Below, one piece after another: positions 25,758 to 35,583 of a DNA stretch of 64,000 nt. Location of the stretch: contig OY762937.1 in the NCBI GenBank assembly GCA_963667005.1, positions 992,001 through 1,056,000 on the forward strand, in the 5' to 3' direction. Source of the DNA: G963662605 sp963667005. Lineage in GTDB: Bacteria; Bacteroidota; Ignavibacteria; Ignavibacteriales; Ignavibacteriaceae. Made by a program: the position numbers and the translations under genes. Position 1 is the stretch's first letter, and each line of letters begins with the position of its first letter. The notes beneath the pieces were generated by a model. The model searched no databases. It was not told the origin of the DNA and was given only the letters and a program-made list of their open reading frames with translations.

Positions 25758-27641
25758 ATGCGGAAATTCTACCACATCCTATCTGTTATCATTTTTTACA
25801 CGTCCTTAATGACGGCGCAGTATAATGTCGCCCGGTCTGATTTTTTTATTACACTTCGGGATGGAGTGAAATTAGATTGCACGCGATTTGTCCCCGACTC
25901 GACGGCACCTATAAAGAAATGGCATGTCATTCTATATGTTCATGGATATGGCGATGCAAAAGAAGACGAGATGGATGCTGCACAGTCGCAGGCAAAATTC
26001 GGATATTATACATTCTGTTATTCCGTGCGCGGGCAGGGACAATCAACAGGGCTATCAAATCTTATCAGCCGAACCGAGATGCAGGATTTGTTTGAAGTTG
26101 TGGATTATATCAAAAGAGATACTCTCGCGGACTCGACCAAAATTGCAATTTTCGGAGCCTCACAAGGCGGCACATTGCCATACATGGCCGTGTGCAATGG
26201 ACTGAACGTTGCAACTGTCATTTCCGATATTGCTTCTCCGGAATTTGCTACAAGCTGGATTGAAAACGGCTGTATAAAGACAACGGCATTATTTTCGGTT
26301 AATTACGATTCCAGTATTGTGCGATATACTCCCGAAGTCCGGAATATTCGTAACTGGATGCTGTCAAAGAAACCGGAGGCGTGGGATAGTTTGGCATATT
26401 ACTTTCCACGTAACAGGGATTTTCTCGCTGATGTTAAAAACAATAAAGTCCCTATTCTCTTATCAAATTCATGGCAGGATAGATTCTTTAATGCACACGG
26501 AAACATTAGAGCATCATCAATGCTTCATTCGCCGTTCATTGCATATTGGGGTGCGGTTGAGGGTCACGGATCAGATACTTCTACGGAGGAAACTGATTTT
26601 CGCTCAACATTTATCAGTTATTGGATTGACTATTATCTGAACGGACACCGCCATCCGGAAATTGATACCACAAAATTTATCTATGCCGCGAGCCGGTTCC
26701 CTAAAGAAAAAGACATGTGGACGTTTGACCGCTATTATTCTTCCGTCTGGCCGCCTGAGGGGGTAGAGAATGTTAATCTGTACTTTTCACCAAGCGGCAA
26801 ATTATCTTTGACGCCTCATGCAGGTATGAAGGATATGCTCTCGCTGCTCAATATGGTGAAAGACTCGACTCTTTCCATGGAAGAAGCAATAGACAGCCGT
26901 TTTAACGGACCATCCTTTCATGCAAGGTTTGCCAAACACTCCATTATTTTTGAAAGCGAAGCTTTAAAGACGGACTGTCTTATGGCCGGTACGCCTAAGC
27001 TTAATCTTTACTACATGAGTAACGCTTCCGTCTGTCAGTATAATTTCCAGATATGGGAAGTGAAGCCGCCGGACTCAGCGGGATTTGTCACGCGCGTTAA
27101 CTATACGGACAGGCACAATAAACGGGGAGTTGTTTCATTTGCCGAGGTTGAGGGTGAATCATATGCGCATCTATTTAGAGCGGGAAATAAAATCAGAATT
27201 GTTCTTACCAACATTGACACAAACCCAAGCGATTCGTTTTTGCGTACAAATCCATTTGTGCTGCCGGTATTGATAAATTCGCGAAACTCAATTGTGATGA
27301 ATAAAAAATATCCTAGCAGCATCACGCTGCCGATCAAAGCGATTAGTAAGGACACTTTGCCCGGCATTATTGCGGCAAACGGGTATTCATTATCGGGAAG
27401 TTATGGCAGCCCGTTTACTCCGCTAACAAAAATTACATACTCAATTCCGAAGGCAGAAAAAGTACGCTTAACTTTGCGGGATCTGCAAGGTAAAGAATCA
27501 GCGGTTCTGGTAAATGGAAACAAAAAAGCCGGAACGCACACTGTTGAACTTGATGAACGAAAATTTGATCCGGGTGTATATTTCTATACTTTGAAAACCA
27601 GAAATTTTGAAAAGACTCAAAAACTAACCCTCCGGAGATAG
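25758..27641 (+). CDS. Secreted S15/CocE-type hydrolase with T9SS sorting domain
   Basis: A 627-residue secreted alpha/beta hydrolase of the X-Pro dipeptidyl-peptidase/CocE family (peptidase S15). The catalytic triad is visible as Ser135 in GASQGG, Asp241 in SWQDRFF and His270 in EGHGSDT. A beta-rich galactose-binding-like C-terminal part follows, then a type A T9SS sorting domain (ITYSIPKAEKVRLTLRDLQG through PGVYFYTLKTRNFEKTQKL). I start at the ATG of MRKFYHILSVIIFYTSLMTAQ, a good signal peptide; the frame extends to a TTG at 25725. The enzyme should be delivered to the cell surface or medium; its substrate (peptide, ester or antibiotic) is undetermined. Confidence 0.85.
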   Translation: MRKFYHILSVIIFYTSLMTAQYNVARSDFFITLRDGVKLDCTRFVPDSTAPIKKWHVILYVHGYGDAKEDEMDAAQSQAKFGYYTFCYSVRGQGQSTGLSNLISRTEMQDLFEVVDYIKRDTLADSTKIAIFGASQGGTLPYMAVCNGLNVATVISDIASPEFATSWIENGCIKTTALFSVNYDSSIVRYTPEVRNIRNWMLSKKPEAWDSLAYYFPRNRDFLADVKNNKVPILLSNSWQDRFFNAHGNIRASSMLHSPFIAYWGAVEGHGSDTSTEETDFRSTFISYWIDYYLNGHRHPEIDTTKFIYAASRFPKEKDMWTFDRYYSSVWPPEGVENVNLYFSPSGKLSLTPHAGMKDMLSLLNMVKDSTLSMEEAIDSRFNGPSFHARFAKHSIIFESEALKTDCLMAGTPKLNLYYMSNASVCQYNFQIWEVKPPDSAGFVTRVNYTDRHNKRGVVSFAEVEGESYAHLFRAGNKIRIVLTNIDTNPSDSFLRTNPFVLPVLINSRNSIVMNKKYPSSITLPIKAISKDTLPGIIAANGYSLSGSYGSPFTPLTKITYSIPKAEKVRLTLRDLQGKESAVLVNGNKKAGTHTVELDERKFDPGVYFYTLKTRNFEKTQKLTLRR

Positions 27642-27842
27642 TTTTGAAGCCCGAAAATGTAAAAAGAACGTTTTAGAATATATATGTGTTACTCTTTCAT
27701 ATATAAAATTGTAACAATCGGTTGGCGTGCGGCATAACCATTCAAACAAGCAACGGCATATCATTCCCGAATGATATTGTATAGACGAATCAGCAGTTGA
27801 TTATTTTTATGAGTTTGTTCAATTAATGCTACAAGAGGGCTT

Positions 27843-29930
27843 ATGTTACGAATAATTTCAGGATTGCTTTTTTTGCTTGCAGTGTATACGTATGGGCAGC
27901 AATATGACTGGTTATATCCCGTTCCGCAGGGCAACAATATAAATCGAATTGAATTTTTTGGCGACCGCTATGGCTTTGCTGTTGGCGATGCGGGAACCAT
28001 TATGGCTACATATGACGGCGGACTTACCTGGCAAGTACAGTATCAGGCGATCACCGACAATATGTATGATGTTGCAGTGTCGGACTCATTGACAGTTTTT
28101 GCAGTCGGTGATAACGGTCAGGCAATAAAAACTACAGATGGAGGATATACCTGGCTGGATATGAACGGTTTAGGTTCAAACGCGCTCAATGCTATTTTCT
28201 TTGTAGATAAATTAAACGGCTGGATAGGTGGCGATGGTAAGACGCTGCATCACACAACCGACGGAGGAAGCAGCTGGACTAAACAATTACAGGGGGCAGG
28301 CTTAAATGTAGATATTGTCGGGCTGGCATTTACAGATGCAAATAACGGCTGGTTTGTTTCTCAAGCCGGGGCGGTGTATCACACCACAAATGCCGGATCA
28401 AACTGGACGCTTCAAAAAGCATTCGGAATTTCTTCAAATCGCATACGCTTTTATTCGGCCGCCGTAGGGGTTGTCTGCTTTGACAACGGCTCGGTCGCTA
28501 TTACCAAAGATGGCGGCACTAACTGGACGACCGTTGCAACAGGTGTTACAGGCTCCATCAACGATATTTTATTTATTAGCTCTACCGAGTTGTGGGGAGG
28601 CGTTGAAACAGGAAAATTAATTCATTCTACCAACGCAGGTTCGACATGGACTGTTAGTACGGTTAATGATTACTCGTCTTTTTATTCAATAGCCAAAAAC
28701 AACTCTCTGCTGTATGCAGCAGGTGAGTATGGTATAATTTTAAACAAAGGGCTGTCGGCAACTACATGGAACACCGTTGCCAATCCTACCGATCAAAGCG
28801 CAAATTGGATTGCATTCAACTCTTCGGGGCTTGGTATTGCCGTGGGGCAGTATGGCTTTATCGCCAGATCAACGAACAAGGGAGTTACGTGGACGCCAGT
28901 TGATAATAAGATAACAATGGATTCTTTTTATGGTGTCAGTATTACTAATAATAACTGCTGGATAGTCGGAGATGCTGGTGTGATTCTGCATTCCTCTGAT
29001 GGCGGGGCAACTTGGGCACAGCAGGAAACCGGCTTAACAACATCGCTTGTCACGATTTCTTTTACGGACAACAATAACGGCTGGGTTGCCGGTGACGGTG
29101 GAGTTATTATGCATACTACCAATGGTGGAAGCACATGGAGCAGACAGACATCAAACACGTCGAACTATTTGCTTGGAATACATTTTTCAGATGCCAATAA
29201 AGGGTGGTGTGTCGGTTCAAGCGGCCTTATGATGCGCACGACAAACGGCGGATCAACTTGGACTACAACTTCCAGTGTAGTTTCAAGCAATTTATATTCA
29301 GTATCAATGATTAATTCAACACTTGGATTTGCCGCCGGACCTTCCGGAGTAATGCTAAAAACAACAGATGCAGGTACAAGCTGGGCAAAAGTAAATTTAG
29401 GCATAACAACAAATCTCGCTTTGGTTGTTGGCTCTTCGGCGACTAAATTATACGCGGTTGGTGATTCGGGAAGCGTGCTATATTCAACCGACGCTGGAGC
29501 TACATGGTCTCCGCGGTTTACTGCAACATATAATAATTTATACGGCGCAGCAATGATTGATACCATTCTATATGTATGCGGCGACAACTCGACAATAATG
29601 ACAAATAACTATGCGCTGCTGACAGATGTCCGTGAATCACCGGTTCCTCAAAATACAATGGCGCCGTCATCATTTGTATTGAATCAAAATTATCCCAATC
29701 CGTTTAATCCGACAACTACAATTCGATATGAAGTGAGGAAAAGCGGGCTGGTTGATGTGAAAATCTATGATGCTATCGGCAGACTCATTGCTTCGCCTGT
29801 GCATAAAGAAGAAAATGCAGGTATGCATACCATTAGTTTTAATGCGGCCGGACTATCAAGCGGAGTATATTACTATACGCTTACGCTTAACGGTGCTGCG
29901 CAGACAAGAAAAATGGTCGTGCTGAAATAG
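27843..29930 (+). CDS. Secreted YCF48/BNR-repeat beta-propeller protein with T9SS sorting domain
   Basis: A 695-residue protein with signal peptide, then about a dozen repeats of roughly 42 residues with the pattern GWxVGxxGxIxxTTDGGxTWxxQ, which is the YCF48/BNR-like propeller blade. The C-terminus has NYPNPFNPTTTIRYEV and ends in SGVYYYTLTLNGAAQTRKMV, a clear type A T9SS sorting domain. Such proteins are surface-exposed in Ignavibacteria and relatives; a binding or adhesion role is usually assumed, not shown. The ATG at 27843 follows AGAGGG. Confidence 0.88.
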   Translation: MLRIISGLLFLLAVYTYGQQYDWLYPVPQGNNINRIEFFGDRYGFAVGDAGTIMATYDGGLTWQVQYQAITDNMYDVAVSDSLTVFAVGDNGQAIKTTDGGYTWLDMNGLGSNALNAIFFVDKLNGWIGGDGKTLHHTTDGGSSWTKQLQGAGLNVDIVGLAFTDANNGWFVSQAGAVYHTTNAGSNWTLQKAFGISSNRIRFYSAAVGVVCFDNGSVAITKDGGTNWTTVATGVTGSINDILFISSTELWGGVETGKLIHSTNAGSTWTVSTVNDYSSFYSIAKNNSLLYAAGEYGIILNKGLSATTWNTVANPTDQSANWIAFNSSGLGIAVGQYGFIARSTNKGVTWTPVDNKITMDSFYGVSITNNNCWIVGDAGVILHSSDGGATWAQQETGLTTSLVTISFTDNNNGWVAGDGGVIMHTTNGGSTWSRQTSNTSNYLLGIHFSDANKGWCVGSSGLMMRTTNGGSTWTTTSSVVSSNLYSVSMINSTLGFAAGPSGVMLKTTDAGTSWAKVNLGITTNLALVVGSSATKLYAVGDSGSVLYSTDAGATWSPRFTATYNNLYGAAMIDTILYVCGDNSTIMTNNYALLTDVRESPVPQNTMAPSSFVLNQNYPNPFNPTTTIRYEVRKSGLVDVKIYDAIGRLIASPVHKEENAGMHTISFNAAGLSSGVYYYTLTLNGAAQTRKMVVLK

Positions 29931-29937
29931 ACTGGTA

Positions 29938-30153
29938 GCGCCCTCAACCCCCCGCCTGCAGACACAGTCGGGCAGGCAGCTCTTCTCCCTTGGGCAAAGG
30001 TGTTGATGTGGTGAATAAAAGTAAAAAAGCCCTCACTCCTCCTTCGGCGGACAGGTCTCAATCTCTCTCTCCCAGAGGGAGAGAGAGGTAAAAACTTGTC
30101 GGTTTCTATCCCTCTTCTCCCTCTGGGAGAAGAGGTTAGGTGATGAGGGCTTT
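29938..30153. repeat. GCCCTCA-ended repeats
   Basis: 30026-30153 is a complete 128-bp element with ends AAAGCCCTCA and TGAGGGCTTT and two internal CTCTCCC-type hairpins. It is preceded at 29938-29996 by a half copy interrupted by a GC-rich palindrome (29951-29978). A shorter CCTTCGGCGG variant of that palindrome sits in the complete copy at about 30041-30056. The rest of the 285-bp gap shows no gene. Confidence 0.7.
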
Positions 30154-30215
30154 GTTTGAGAACCAAAGAGCAAATTAAAACTATAACAAGATTAGAATTG
30201 TAATTACTGATAGAG

Positions 30216-30911
30216 TTACTTAAACCTCTCAGGAAATTTCATCACAACCGTTCCACCGACAATCTCCGCAATTTCTTCGTTGCTTAACTGTCCCGTGTTT
30301 AAGACAAGATGATACTGGGTAAGGTCGTTAACGTCCCGGTTATAATTTACCTTTACATATTTGTTTCTTGACTCATCCTCTTTTTTTACAAACTCCGTCG
30401 CTTCCTTTGGAGTCATGTTGTAATATGTTTCCATGTTCCTGATTCGCAGGTCAACCGGAGCTATCAGTCGTATATGAAAACAGTTGTACAGTTTTGCCGT
30501 AATGATATTTGCCCCGCGTCCAACAATGATAACATCGCCCATTTCCGCGAGCTGAAGAATTGTCTGTGTGGTTTTATGCAGCAGCGACATGATAGGGGGA
30601 TGAAGTCCGAACATCTCATTCATGGCTGTTTTTATCGCGGGGAATTTTGCCTCCGGGATGTACTCGCTGAGTTTTTGCGGAAGGTCGTGATCTTGCAGCA
30701 CTTTATCTATCAGATTTTTATCGAAGAGGGTAAACGGCACGGTGAATTGTTTGAAATAACAGATGAGAGCTTCTCCGACCCTGTCGGCACCCGTACCCGT
30801 CTCACGTGAAATGGTTATACACGGGGCACCTTTCTGCCTGCGGCTATCGAATCCTTTTTCGTGCGATTCGATGTAATGCTTCGCTTTCTCGAACGATCCG
30901 ATGATTGGCAT
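30216..30911 (-). CDS. Cytidylate kinase-like family protein
   Basis: A 231-residue protein of the cytidylate-kinase-like family. It has a P-loop-like start, ITISRETGTGADRVGEAL (about residues 32-50), an internal DVIIVGRGANII strand and the RLIAPVDLRIRNMETYYNMT lid region. Members phosphorylate nucleotides or have unknown roles; the true housekeeping cmk differs in sequence. It stands alone between two repeat regions. The substrate is not predictable. Confidence 0.8.
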   Translation of the reverse strand: MPIIGSFEKAKHYIESHEKGFDSRRQKGAPCITISRETGTGADRVGEALICYFKQFTVPFTLFDKNLIDKVLQDHDLPQKLSEYIPEAKFPAIKTAMNEMFGLHPPIMSLLHKTTQTILQLAEMGDVIIVGRGANIITAKLYNCFHIRLIAPVDLRIRNMETYYNMTPKEATEFVKKEDESRNKYVKVNYNRDVNDLTQYHLVLNTGQLSNEEIAEIVGGTVVMKFPERFK

Positions 30912-31042
30912 GACATACTCCTTTCATTAGTTACATAAGTGAACTATTCCGGAGATTCTACGCAGGGAATGTATAATAAATTTATATCAAAGTAAATCCG
31001 GTTATGCAGGGGTGTGAGTTTGGTCATGAGAGGGAATATTAC

Positions 31043-31140
31043 CGCAAAGAACGCCAAGAGCGCAAAGATAGAATGCATATTTTCCCTGACGTAGAGACGC
31101 ACCTGCCCGTCCGGTCAGGCGGGTGGCATGCGTCTCCCGA
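31043..31140. repeat. CGCAAAG repeat and GAGACGC palindrome with insert
   Basis: 31043-31068 carries three degenerate units of CGCAAAGA/ACGCCAAGAG/CGCAAAG, the same motif that ends the GxxExxY element at 56050-56520. 31091-31136 is a GTAGAGACGC...GCGTCTC palindrome interrupted by a 24-bp GC-rich palindrome (31101-31124). The latter is found reverse-complemented and identical at 35375-35398. The remaining sequence between 30912 and 31234 shows no gene. Confidence 0.7.
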
Positions 31141-31234
31141 TTGTTCAATGCAAAAGACTTGACGACCTTAAACCAGTAATTATTTCTTTGGTTTTTGATA
31201 ATTTTGCTCATTACGATATGATTTCTGGGGAGAT

Positions 31235-31546
31235 ATGCTCTACATTAAAACGCACCGAATTGAATATGTCCGCCTGCCGGAATATGATTACTCAAATTGT
31301 GCCTGGTATTATGTTACAATAAATATTAATCAACACAAAACCCTATTGGGTGTGGTAAAAAGCAATACGATGTTTCTAAATGCCCTTGGTGAAATCGTCA
31401 GATCCGAATGGGTCTCCATACCTCAAATTAGGGCCAACGTCGGGCTTGATGAATATGTTGTTACGCCTAATCACATGCATAAAATAATATTTATAGAAGG
31501 AAGTAAATCAAGTCAAATCAATGAATATATAGAAACGCTTATTTAA
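31235..31546 (+). pseudogene. Truncated REP-associated (Y1, IS200-like) transposase
   Basis: A 103-codon frame begins HRIEYVRLPEYDYSNCAWYY and contains VVTPNHMHKIIFIE, the HUH motif (His-Met-His) of REP-associated tyrosine transposases. The family normally runs 150-200 residues and needs a catalytic Tyr in a C-terminal helix; here the frame stops at INEYIETLI soon after HUH. The enzyme is therefore almost certainly dead. It is a different lineage from the intact copy at 41113-41544. GAGACGC-type palindromes lie upstream. Confidence 0.75.
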
Positions 31547-31654
31547 AATGTTTTTGTTTGTTATTGTGTCATTATAATTTCTCTGAAGACATAAAACTGG
31601 CTGTACAAACTATTTAAGCTTGGATGACTTAATAACCGATAATACAATCTTAGA

Positions 31655-32014
31655 TTATTTATTCTCATCCACTAAAAACCGCCAGTTGATGATGTCGTTT
31701 TTTCGTAGTTTTAAATAGCTATCAAATATGCTAATTAAACTTATAAAAATTGTTGAAAGCATAGCGGTTGAAAAACGCTCTACGGTACCCTGAAAAAAGG
31801 AAGATGATTTGCCCGTTATTGAGAAAAACACAGAGACAATGTTGATAAATATAAAGAAAGAAATTAAAATTAGCAGGAAGTCTTTTTTGTTCGTTTTTAC
31901 TGCTTCAATAATTGGTCGTGATATAACGCGCCCGATTAGAATAATATGATCAAATTTACGCTCATATATCCAAATTTTTTTATCACTTATTTCGAAAGAA
32001 AAATCATTTGACAA
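31655..32014 (-). CDS. Hypothetical two-helix membrane protein
   Basis: A 119-residue protein with two strongly hydrophobic segments (FLLILISFFIFINIVSVFFS, about 46-65, and MLSTIFISLISIFDSYL, about 84-100) and a charged N-terminus (SFEISDKKIWIYERKFD). No family is recognised. It lies 25 bp behind the next unknown gene on the same strand; the pair forms an AT-rich island bounded by a broken transposase and may be accessory DNA. Confidence 0.5.
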   Translation of the reverse strand: MSNDFSFEISDKKIWIYERKFDHIILIGRVISRPIIEAVKTNKKDFLLILISFFIFINIVSVFFSITGKSSSFFQGTVERFSTAMLSTIFISLISIFDSYLKLRKNDIINWRFLVDENK

Positions 32015-32039
32015 GCGACGAAAAAAATATCGTCTGGGT

Positions 32040-32423
32040 TTAACCGATAAAAGATTTGTTCTTTGCGATGAGATAATTTTTTTTTACAAGTTTTCTTGTA
32101 GAATTTTGAAGTTTTGGAAGTTCGGGGTGTAAAAGTCTGAATGTGATTTGGCTTTCAACAACACGAGTAATTACAAATTTCGTTTTATCATCTGCCAAAA
32201 ACCCATAATAGATTAAGCTGTCTTTTTCTTGTTGGGCTATTTCCGGCATCTCTATAAAAAGCTCTTTTGCCATTCGCTGGTGATATTTTACTAATTTTTC
32301 CTCATCATAATCGATGGCTTCTACTGGTGTCCATCCAAAACCATGGATTTTATTTAATATTTCATTGGTCGATGGGTAGGGCAGTTTACTTGGCTTAATA
32401 TTTACTGTGAAAACCGAGCGCAT
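32040..32423 (-). CDS. Hypothetical cytoplasmic protein
   Basis: A 127-residue soluble protein without signal peptide or recognised motif. It has a mixed alpha/beta composition (FGWTPVEAIDYDEEKLVKYH, SLIYYGFLADDKTKFVITRV). It probably forms a transcription unit with the membrane protein downstream. No function can be assigned. Confidence 0.5.
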   Translation of the reverse strand: MRSVFTVNIKPSKLPYPSTNEILNKIHGFGWTPVEAIDYDEEKLVKYHQRMAKELFIEMPEIAQQEKDSLIYYGFLADDKTKFVITRVVESQITFRLLHPELPKLQNSTRKLVKKNYLIAKNKSFIG

Positions 32424-32475
32424 AAAACCTCACTTTGAGTAGTTAGCTGAAAAGTATTCTGGATTGTATCGAGAT

Positions 32476-35082
32476 TCATTTAATCAGGGACATTTGTTTT
32501 GCGACATGAAAGCCATTGTTGGTTGTAAGGTTAAAAATATATATACCGCTTGAAACAGATGTACCTTTATCATTTTTTCCATTCCAAACAATTGAATGGT
32601 CGCCTGCTTCTTTCGTGTCTTTTAGCAAATGGCGAATAATCCGGCCGGAAGAATTATATATATTAACCGTTACCTCCGACGTCTCTTTTAATTGAAATGA
32701 TATCGTAGTTGAAGGATTAAAAGGGTTCGGATAGTTATTGTACAATAAATTATCATATCGAGCAGGGGTTGATTTATCAGTGCCGATAAAGGCGCTTGAG
32801 TAGTAGGGATTTTCGCCCAATTTTGCCATTATATACCAGCACGTTGGCGCAATATGCAGGCGGTTATGGTAGTCCCAATCAAAACCGGTTTTTGTGTTAT
32901 CGTGATCAGCCGCAACAATACCCTTATAGTTTAAATTGTAGTATGCAGGCACGGCGTTGTGTGTTTGAACGTATTCAATAGACGTAAACAATGAATCTGC
33001 AAATTTATCATTGTCTATCATTTTGCTTGCTAATGCGGCCTGCGCAGTTCCCTCGAACCATACTCCATCCTTTATATTGCTAAAAGAAAATCCTGTAATT
33101 GGGTCGGAGTAATTAGGACTTTTATAATTTCTCTGGAGGCAGTATTCTTTCGCCCAGGCTAATCCGTTGATGTATTTTGAATTAAAATCCTTAAACGACA
33201 TTATATACCAAGCCTGAACATCCAAAGGAACGGCCTGCGTATTTGGTGTCACCCCATCTTCTTTTGTTCCCGTCCAGAAATATTCGTCGGAACTATTCCA
33301 CATACTCAAGACGAAATTTTTTGCACTTTGTGCAGCCGTATTATAGGCTGCAGACGATGTAAGAGTCGTAAGTCGGGTAAAGAGAGCATATAAATCGATA
33401 TTATGTTCTGTGCTTTTCCATTTCAATTTAATCTGACTCGTATCGCTGCCGCTAAAACCTCCCGTGAAGCCGCAGTTTGTAGCGGTATTAGTTATACACC
33501 AATCAGCTAAAGTTTTTGCGCAGTTTAAATAAGCCGCATCAAGGGTTGTCTCATACAAAGATGTAAGGGCCAGTCCGGCCCACGCAATATTACCGGTGGA
33601 TGTGGAAAGACAGCTTACGTCTTCATACCACATATTTGCCGCCGTATCCATCCATCCCGGCAGCCGGGTAGATCCGTTGTAGTAGATGAGGTCGCCACAC
33701 ATATATGAATTTCTTAATCTTCCGTCTGCAAAATACCTGTCATGGGCGGAAGCATAAACAAACCCGTCGCCGATATGCTTGGCATTATTTAAGAAAACAG
33801 GACTTTGAGTTTTTTTATAAAGCTGAAGATTTGTAATTAAAAGCAAAGCGTTGTCGTAAACATCTGCTCGGTTTTTCAAGGTCATATCAATAGTATCGCT
33901 GCCGCAGATAAAACTCTGACAAAACCTCAACTCTGACAACTTGTTTTTGTTGTATTGTATATTGTCCAGATAAATTGTTGCCCCGGACGGATTAAGTGCT
34001 TTTGTCGCAGATACTTTTAATCCGCTGATGAGATTGGAAAAATCATTTGCGAGGGTTGCACCCTCATAATAAACAGAATCAATATATGTATACGAATAGT
34101 TCGGCGTGCCGATATCCCCTCCGAAATAGAATCCGAATCCGCCGGTAACATTACTGTAGTTTAAATTTGAGGGCAGAGAAAACTCATACCATTGCCAGTT
34201 TGAGGTCAGCGAAGAAGTCATTGTTAGTTTATCGCACGAATCACCCGCTCTTCCAAATAGAAACTTGACTTTTCCGGGAGTGGAAATTTTTGCTTTAAAT
34301 TTAATTTTTGTAATGCCGCTTAGGTTAAAGCCGGATTTACTCTCCCATGTCGCCTCGGCGGGGAATAAAAAAACTCCACCCCATGCTTTACTTCCACCAA
34401 ACCAGTATAGTCTCATGCATCTATTGCCGGAACCGTCATTCGCACCATAGGAAAAATTAAAATATTGCATTGAGTCCATATATACCGGCTGTGTAAAACG
34501 ATTATTCATCCCGGCTGTTGAATCGAGATAAACCCAAAATCTAGTATCCGTTAAATCAAGAGTATACTTTTGCCAATCGGAAGCAAGCTTGATGAATCCG
34601 CTGCTGCGTAAATCAACGCCATCCGACTTCGGGAGAGTATCATTATAGAACGGCGGTCGATTTTGTCCTCCGAGTAAAAACTCAACAGTGCCGCTGCCTC
34701 GTGCAAAAAAAGAAAGTTGTGTGGCTCCGGAAAGATTATACCCGGTAAGTTTTCCTATGTTTTTATCCGGGTACACAAAATTGACATCTGCAAATGTACT
34801 TTGCGGAGTGAGTACAAGTTTTAGACAGCTTCGTCCTGCATATGGATTGCTTGTTACTGCTTGATCGACAGATACGTGATTATATTCTCCTTCATATATA
34901 GAAGGAGTAAAAATATTGCCTCCGGCATTATCGTCGACATACACAAAAGCTCCTGTGTGATATTGATTCATTTGATCTTGAAGATGCGCGCTGGCACTAT
35001 CTACGCTTGTTGTGCTTTGTCCGCATGTAATAACAGAAAAAATGACAATAAGGAAAATGGAGGTAAAAAAGTTGTTCAACAT
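32476..35082 (-). CDS. Secreted six-hairpin glycosidase-like protein with T9SS sorting domain
   Basis: An 868-residue secreted protein. After the signal peptide (MLNNFFTSIFLIVIFSVITC) come two beta-sandwich carbohydrate-binding-like segments (about 30-380). An alpha/alpha-toroid region follows with repeats such as VYDNALLLITNLQLYKKT, GNIAWAGLALTSLYETT and DVQAWYIMSFKDFN, typical of six-hairpin glycosidases. The C-terminus has NNYPNPFNPSTTISFQL and ends SGIYIFNLTTNNGFHVAKQM, a T9SS sorting domain. The frame could start 36 codons upstream, but the signal peptide fixes the ATG at 35082. Polysaccharide degradation at the cell surface is likely; the substrate is unknown. Confidence 0.8.
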   Translation of the reverse strand: MLNNFFTSIFLIVIFSVITCGQSTTSVDSASAHLQDQMNQYHTGAFVYVDDNAGGNIFTPSIYEGEYNHVSVDQAVTSNPYAGRSCLKLVLTPQSTFADVNFVYPDKNIGKLTGYNLSGATQLSFFARGSGTVEFLLGGQNRPPFYNDTLPKSDGVDLRSSGFIKLASDWQKYTLDLTDTRFWVYLDSTAGMNNRFTQPVYMDSMQYFNFSYGANDGSGNRCMRLYWFGGSKAWGGVFLFPAEATWESKSGFNLSGITKIKFKAKISTPGKVKFLFGRAGDSCDKLTMTSSLTSNWQWYEFSLPSNLNYSNVTGGFGFYFGGDIGTPNYSYTYIDSVYYEGATLANDFSNLISGLKVSATKALNPSGATIYLDNIQYNKNKLSELRFCQSFICGSDTIDMTLKNRADVYDNALLLITNLQLYKKTQSPVFLNNAKHIGDGFVYASAHDRYFADGRLRNSYMCGDLIYYNGSTRLPGWMDTAANMWYEDVSCLSTSTGNIAWAGLALTSLYETTLDAAYLNCAKTLADWCITNTATNCGFTGGFSGSDTSQIKLKWKSTEHNIDLYALFTRLTTLTSSAAYNTAAQSAKNFVLSMWNSSDEYFWTGTKEDGVTPNTQAVPLDVQAWYIMSFKDFNSKYINGLAWAKEYCLQRNYKSPNYSDPITGFSFSNIKDGVWFEGTAQAALASKMIDNDKFADSLFTSIEYVQTHNAVPAYYNLNYKGIVAADHDNTKTGFDWDYHNRLHIAPTCWYIMAKLGENPYYSSAFIGTDKSTPARYDNLLYNNYPNPFNPSTTISFQLKETSEVTVNIYNSSGRIIRHLLKDTKEAGDHSIVWNGKNDKGTSVSSGIYIFNLTTNNGFHVAKQMSLIK

Positions 35083-35215
35083 AGCAGCCTCATTTGTCGC
35101 CGGGAATAAATTATTTAAATATTGTAGATTTCTTGCTCCCTCTGTTAGTTCCCACTTGAAGCGAATATAAGTTAAGAATATTGTCGACAAAAGGCAATAA
35201 GATTATTTGTCTTGG

Positions 35216-35495
35216 CGTAGAGACGCACCTGCCTGTCGGAGTCAGGCGGGTGGCTGATATCTCTCTAAGCGCGGGAATATATATGTTTATCGAGCCTCTA
35301 TTTTTACTGATTGTGTGCCCCGCTTCGGGGGCGAGAGTGTTTCTTCGCTTTAACCCCCGGTTGCACCGGGGGTTACCCGCCTGACCGGACGGGCAGGTCC
35401 GCGTGCGATCTGGGGACGACTACCCTCCCTGTGTTTGATCTACTCAAAAAGACTGCAAAAAAGAGACGCTCGCAGAGCGTCTCTACATGAAAATT
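35216..35495. repeat. Repeat cluster upstream of glyS
   Basis: This holds a GTAGAGACGC palindrome with a GC-rich insert (35217-35264), a TAACCCCCGG/CCGGGGGTTA palindrome (35350-35374) and, abutting it, the 24-bp GC-rich palindrome at 35375-35398. An intact GAGACGCTC/GAGCGTCTC hairpin lies around 35464-35484. No protein-coding gene is apparent between 35083 and 35583. Confidence 0.7.
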
Positions 35496-35538
35496 CTTAT
35501 ATTTAAACCTTAAAATTGTCCTTTTCTCCCAACGGGAG

Positions 35539-35568
35539 AGCGGTTACGGCGTGTGCCGCTATTTTTTT
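35539..35568 (+). promoter_or_regulatory. Terminator-like hairpin in the glyS leader
   Basis: AGCGG (35539-35543) pairs with CCGCT (35556-35560), with an alternative inner stem CGGC/GCCG. Seven T residues follow, only 16 bp before the glyS ATG. It may be an attenuator or simply terminate upstream transcription; no T-box specifier or T-box motif is seen. Confidence 0.45.
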
Positions 35569-35583
35569 ATTCAGGAGTTATAC

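Noticed and set aside
35539..35583. T-box leader for glyS
   Set aside because: No T-box sequence or specifier loop is visible; only a short hairpin with a T run precedes the start.
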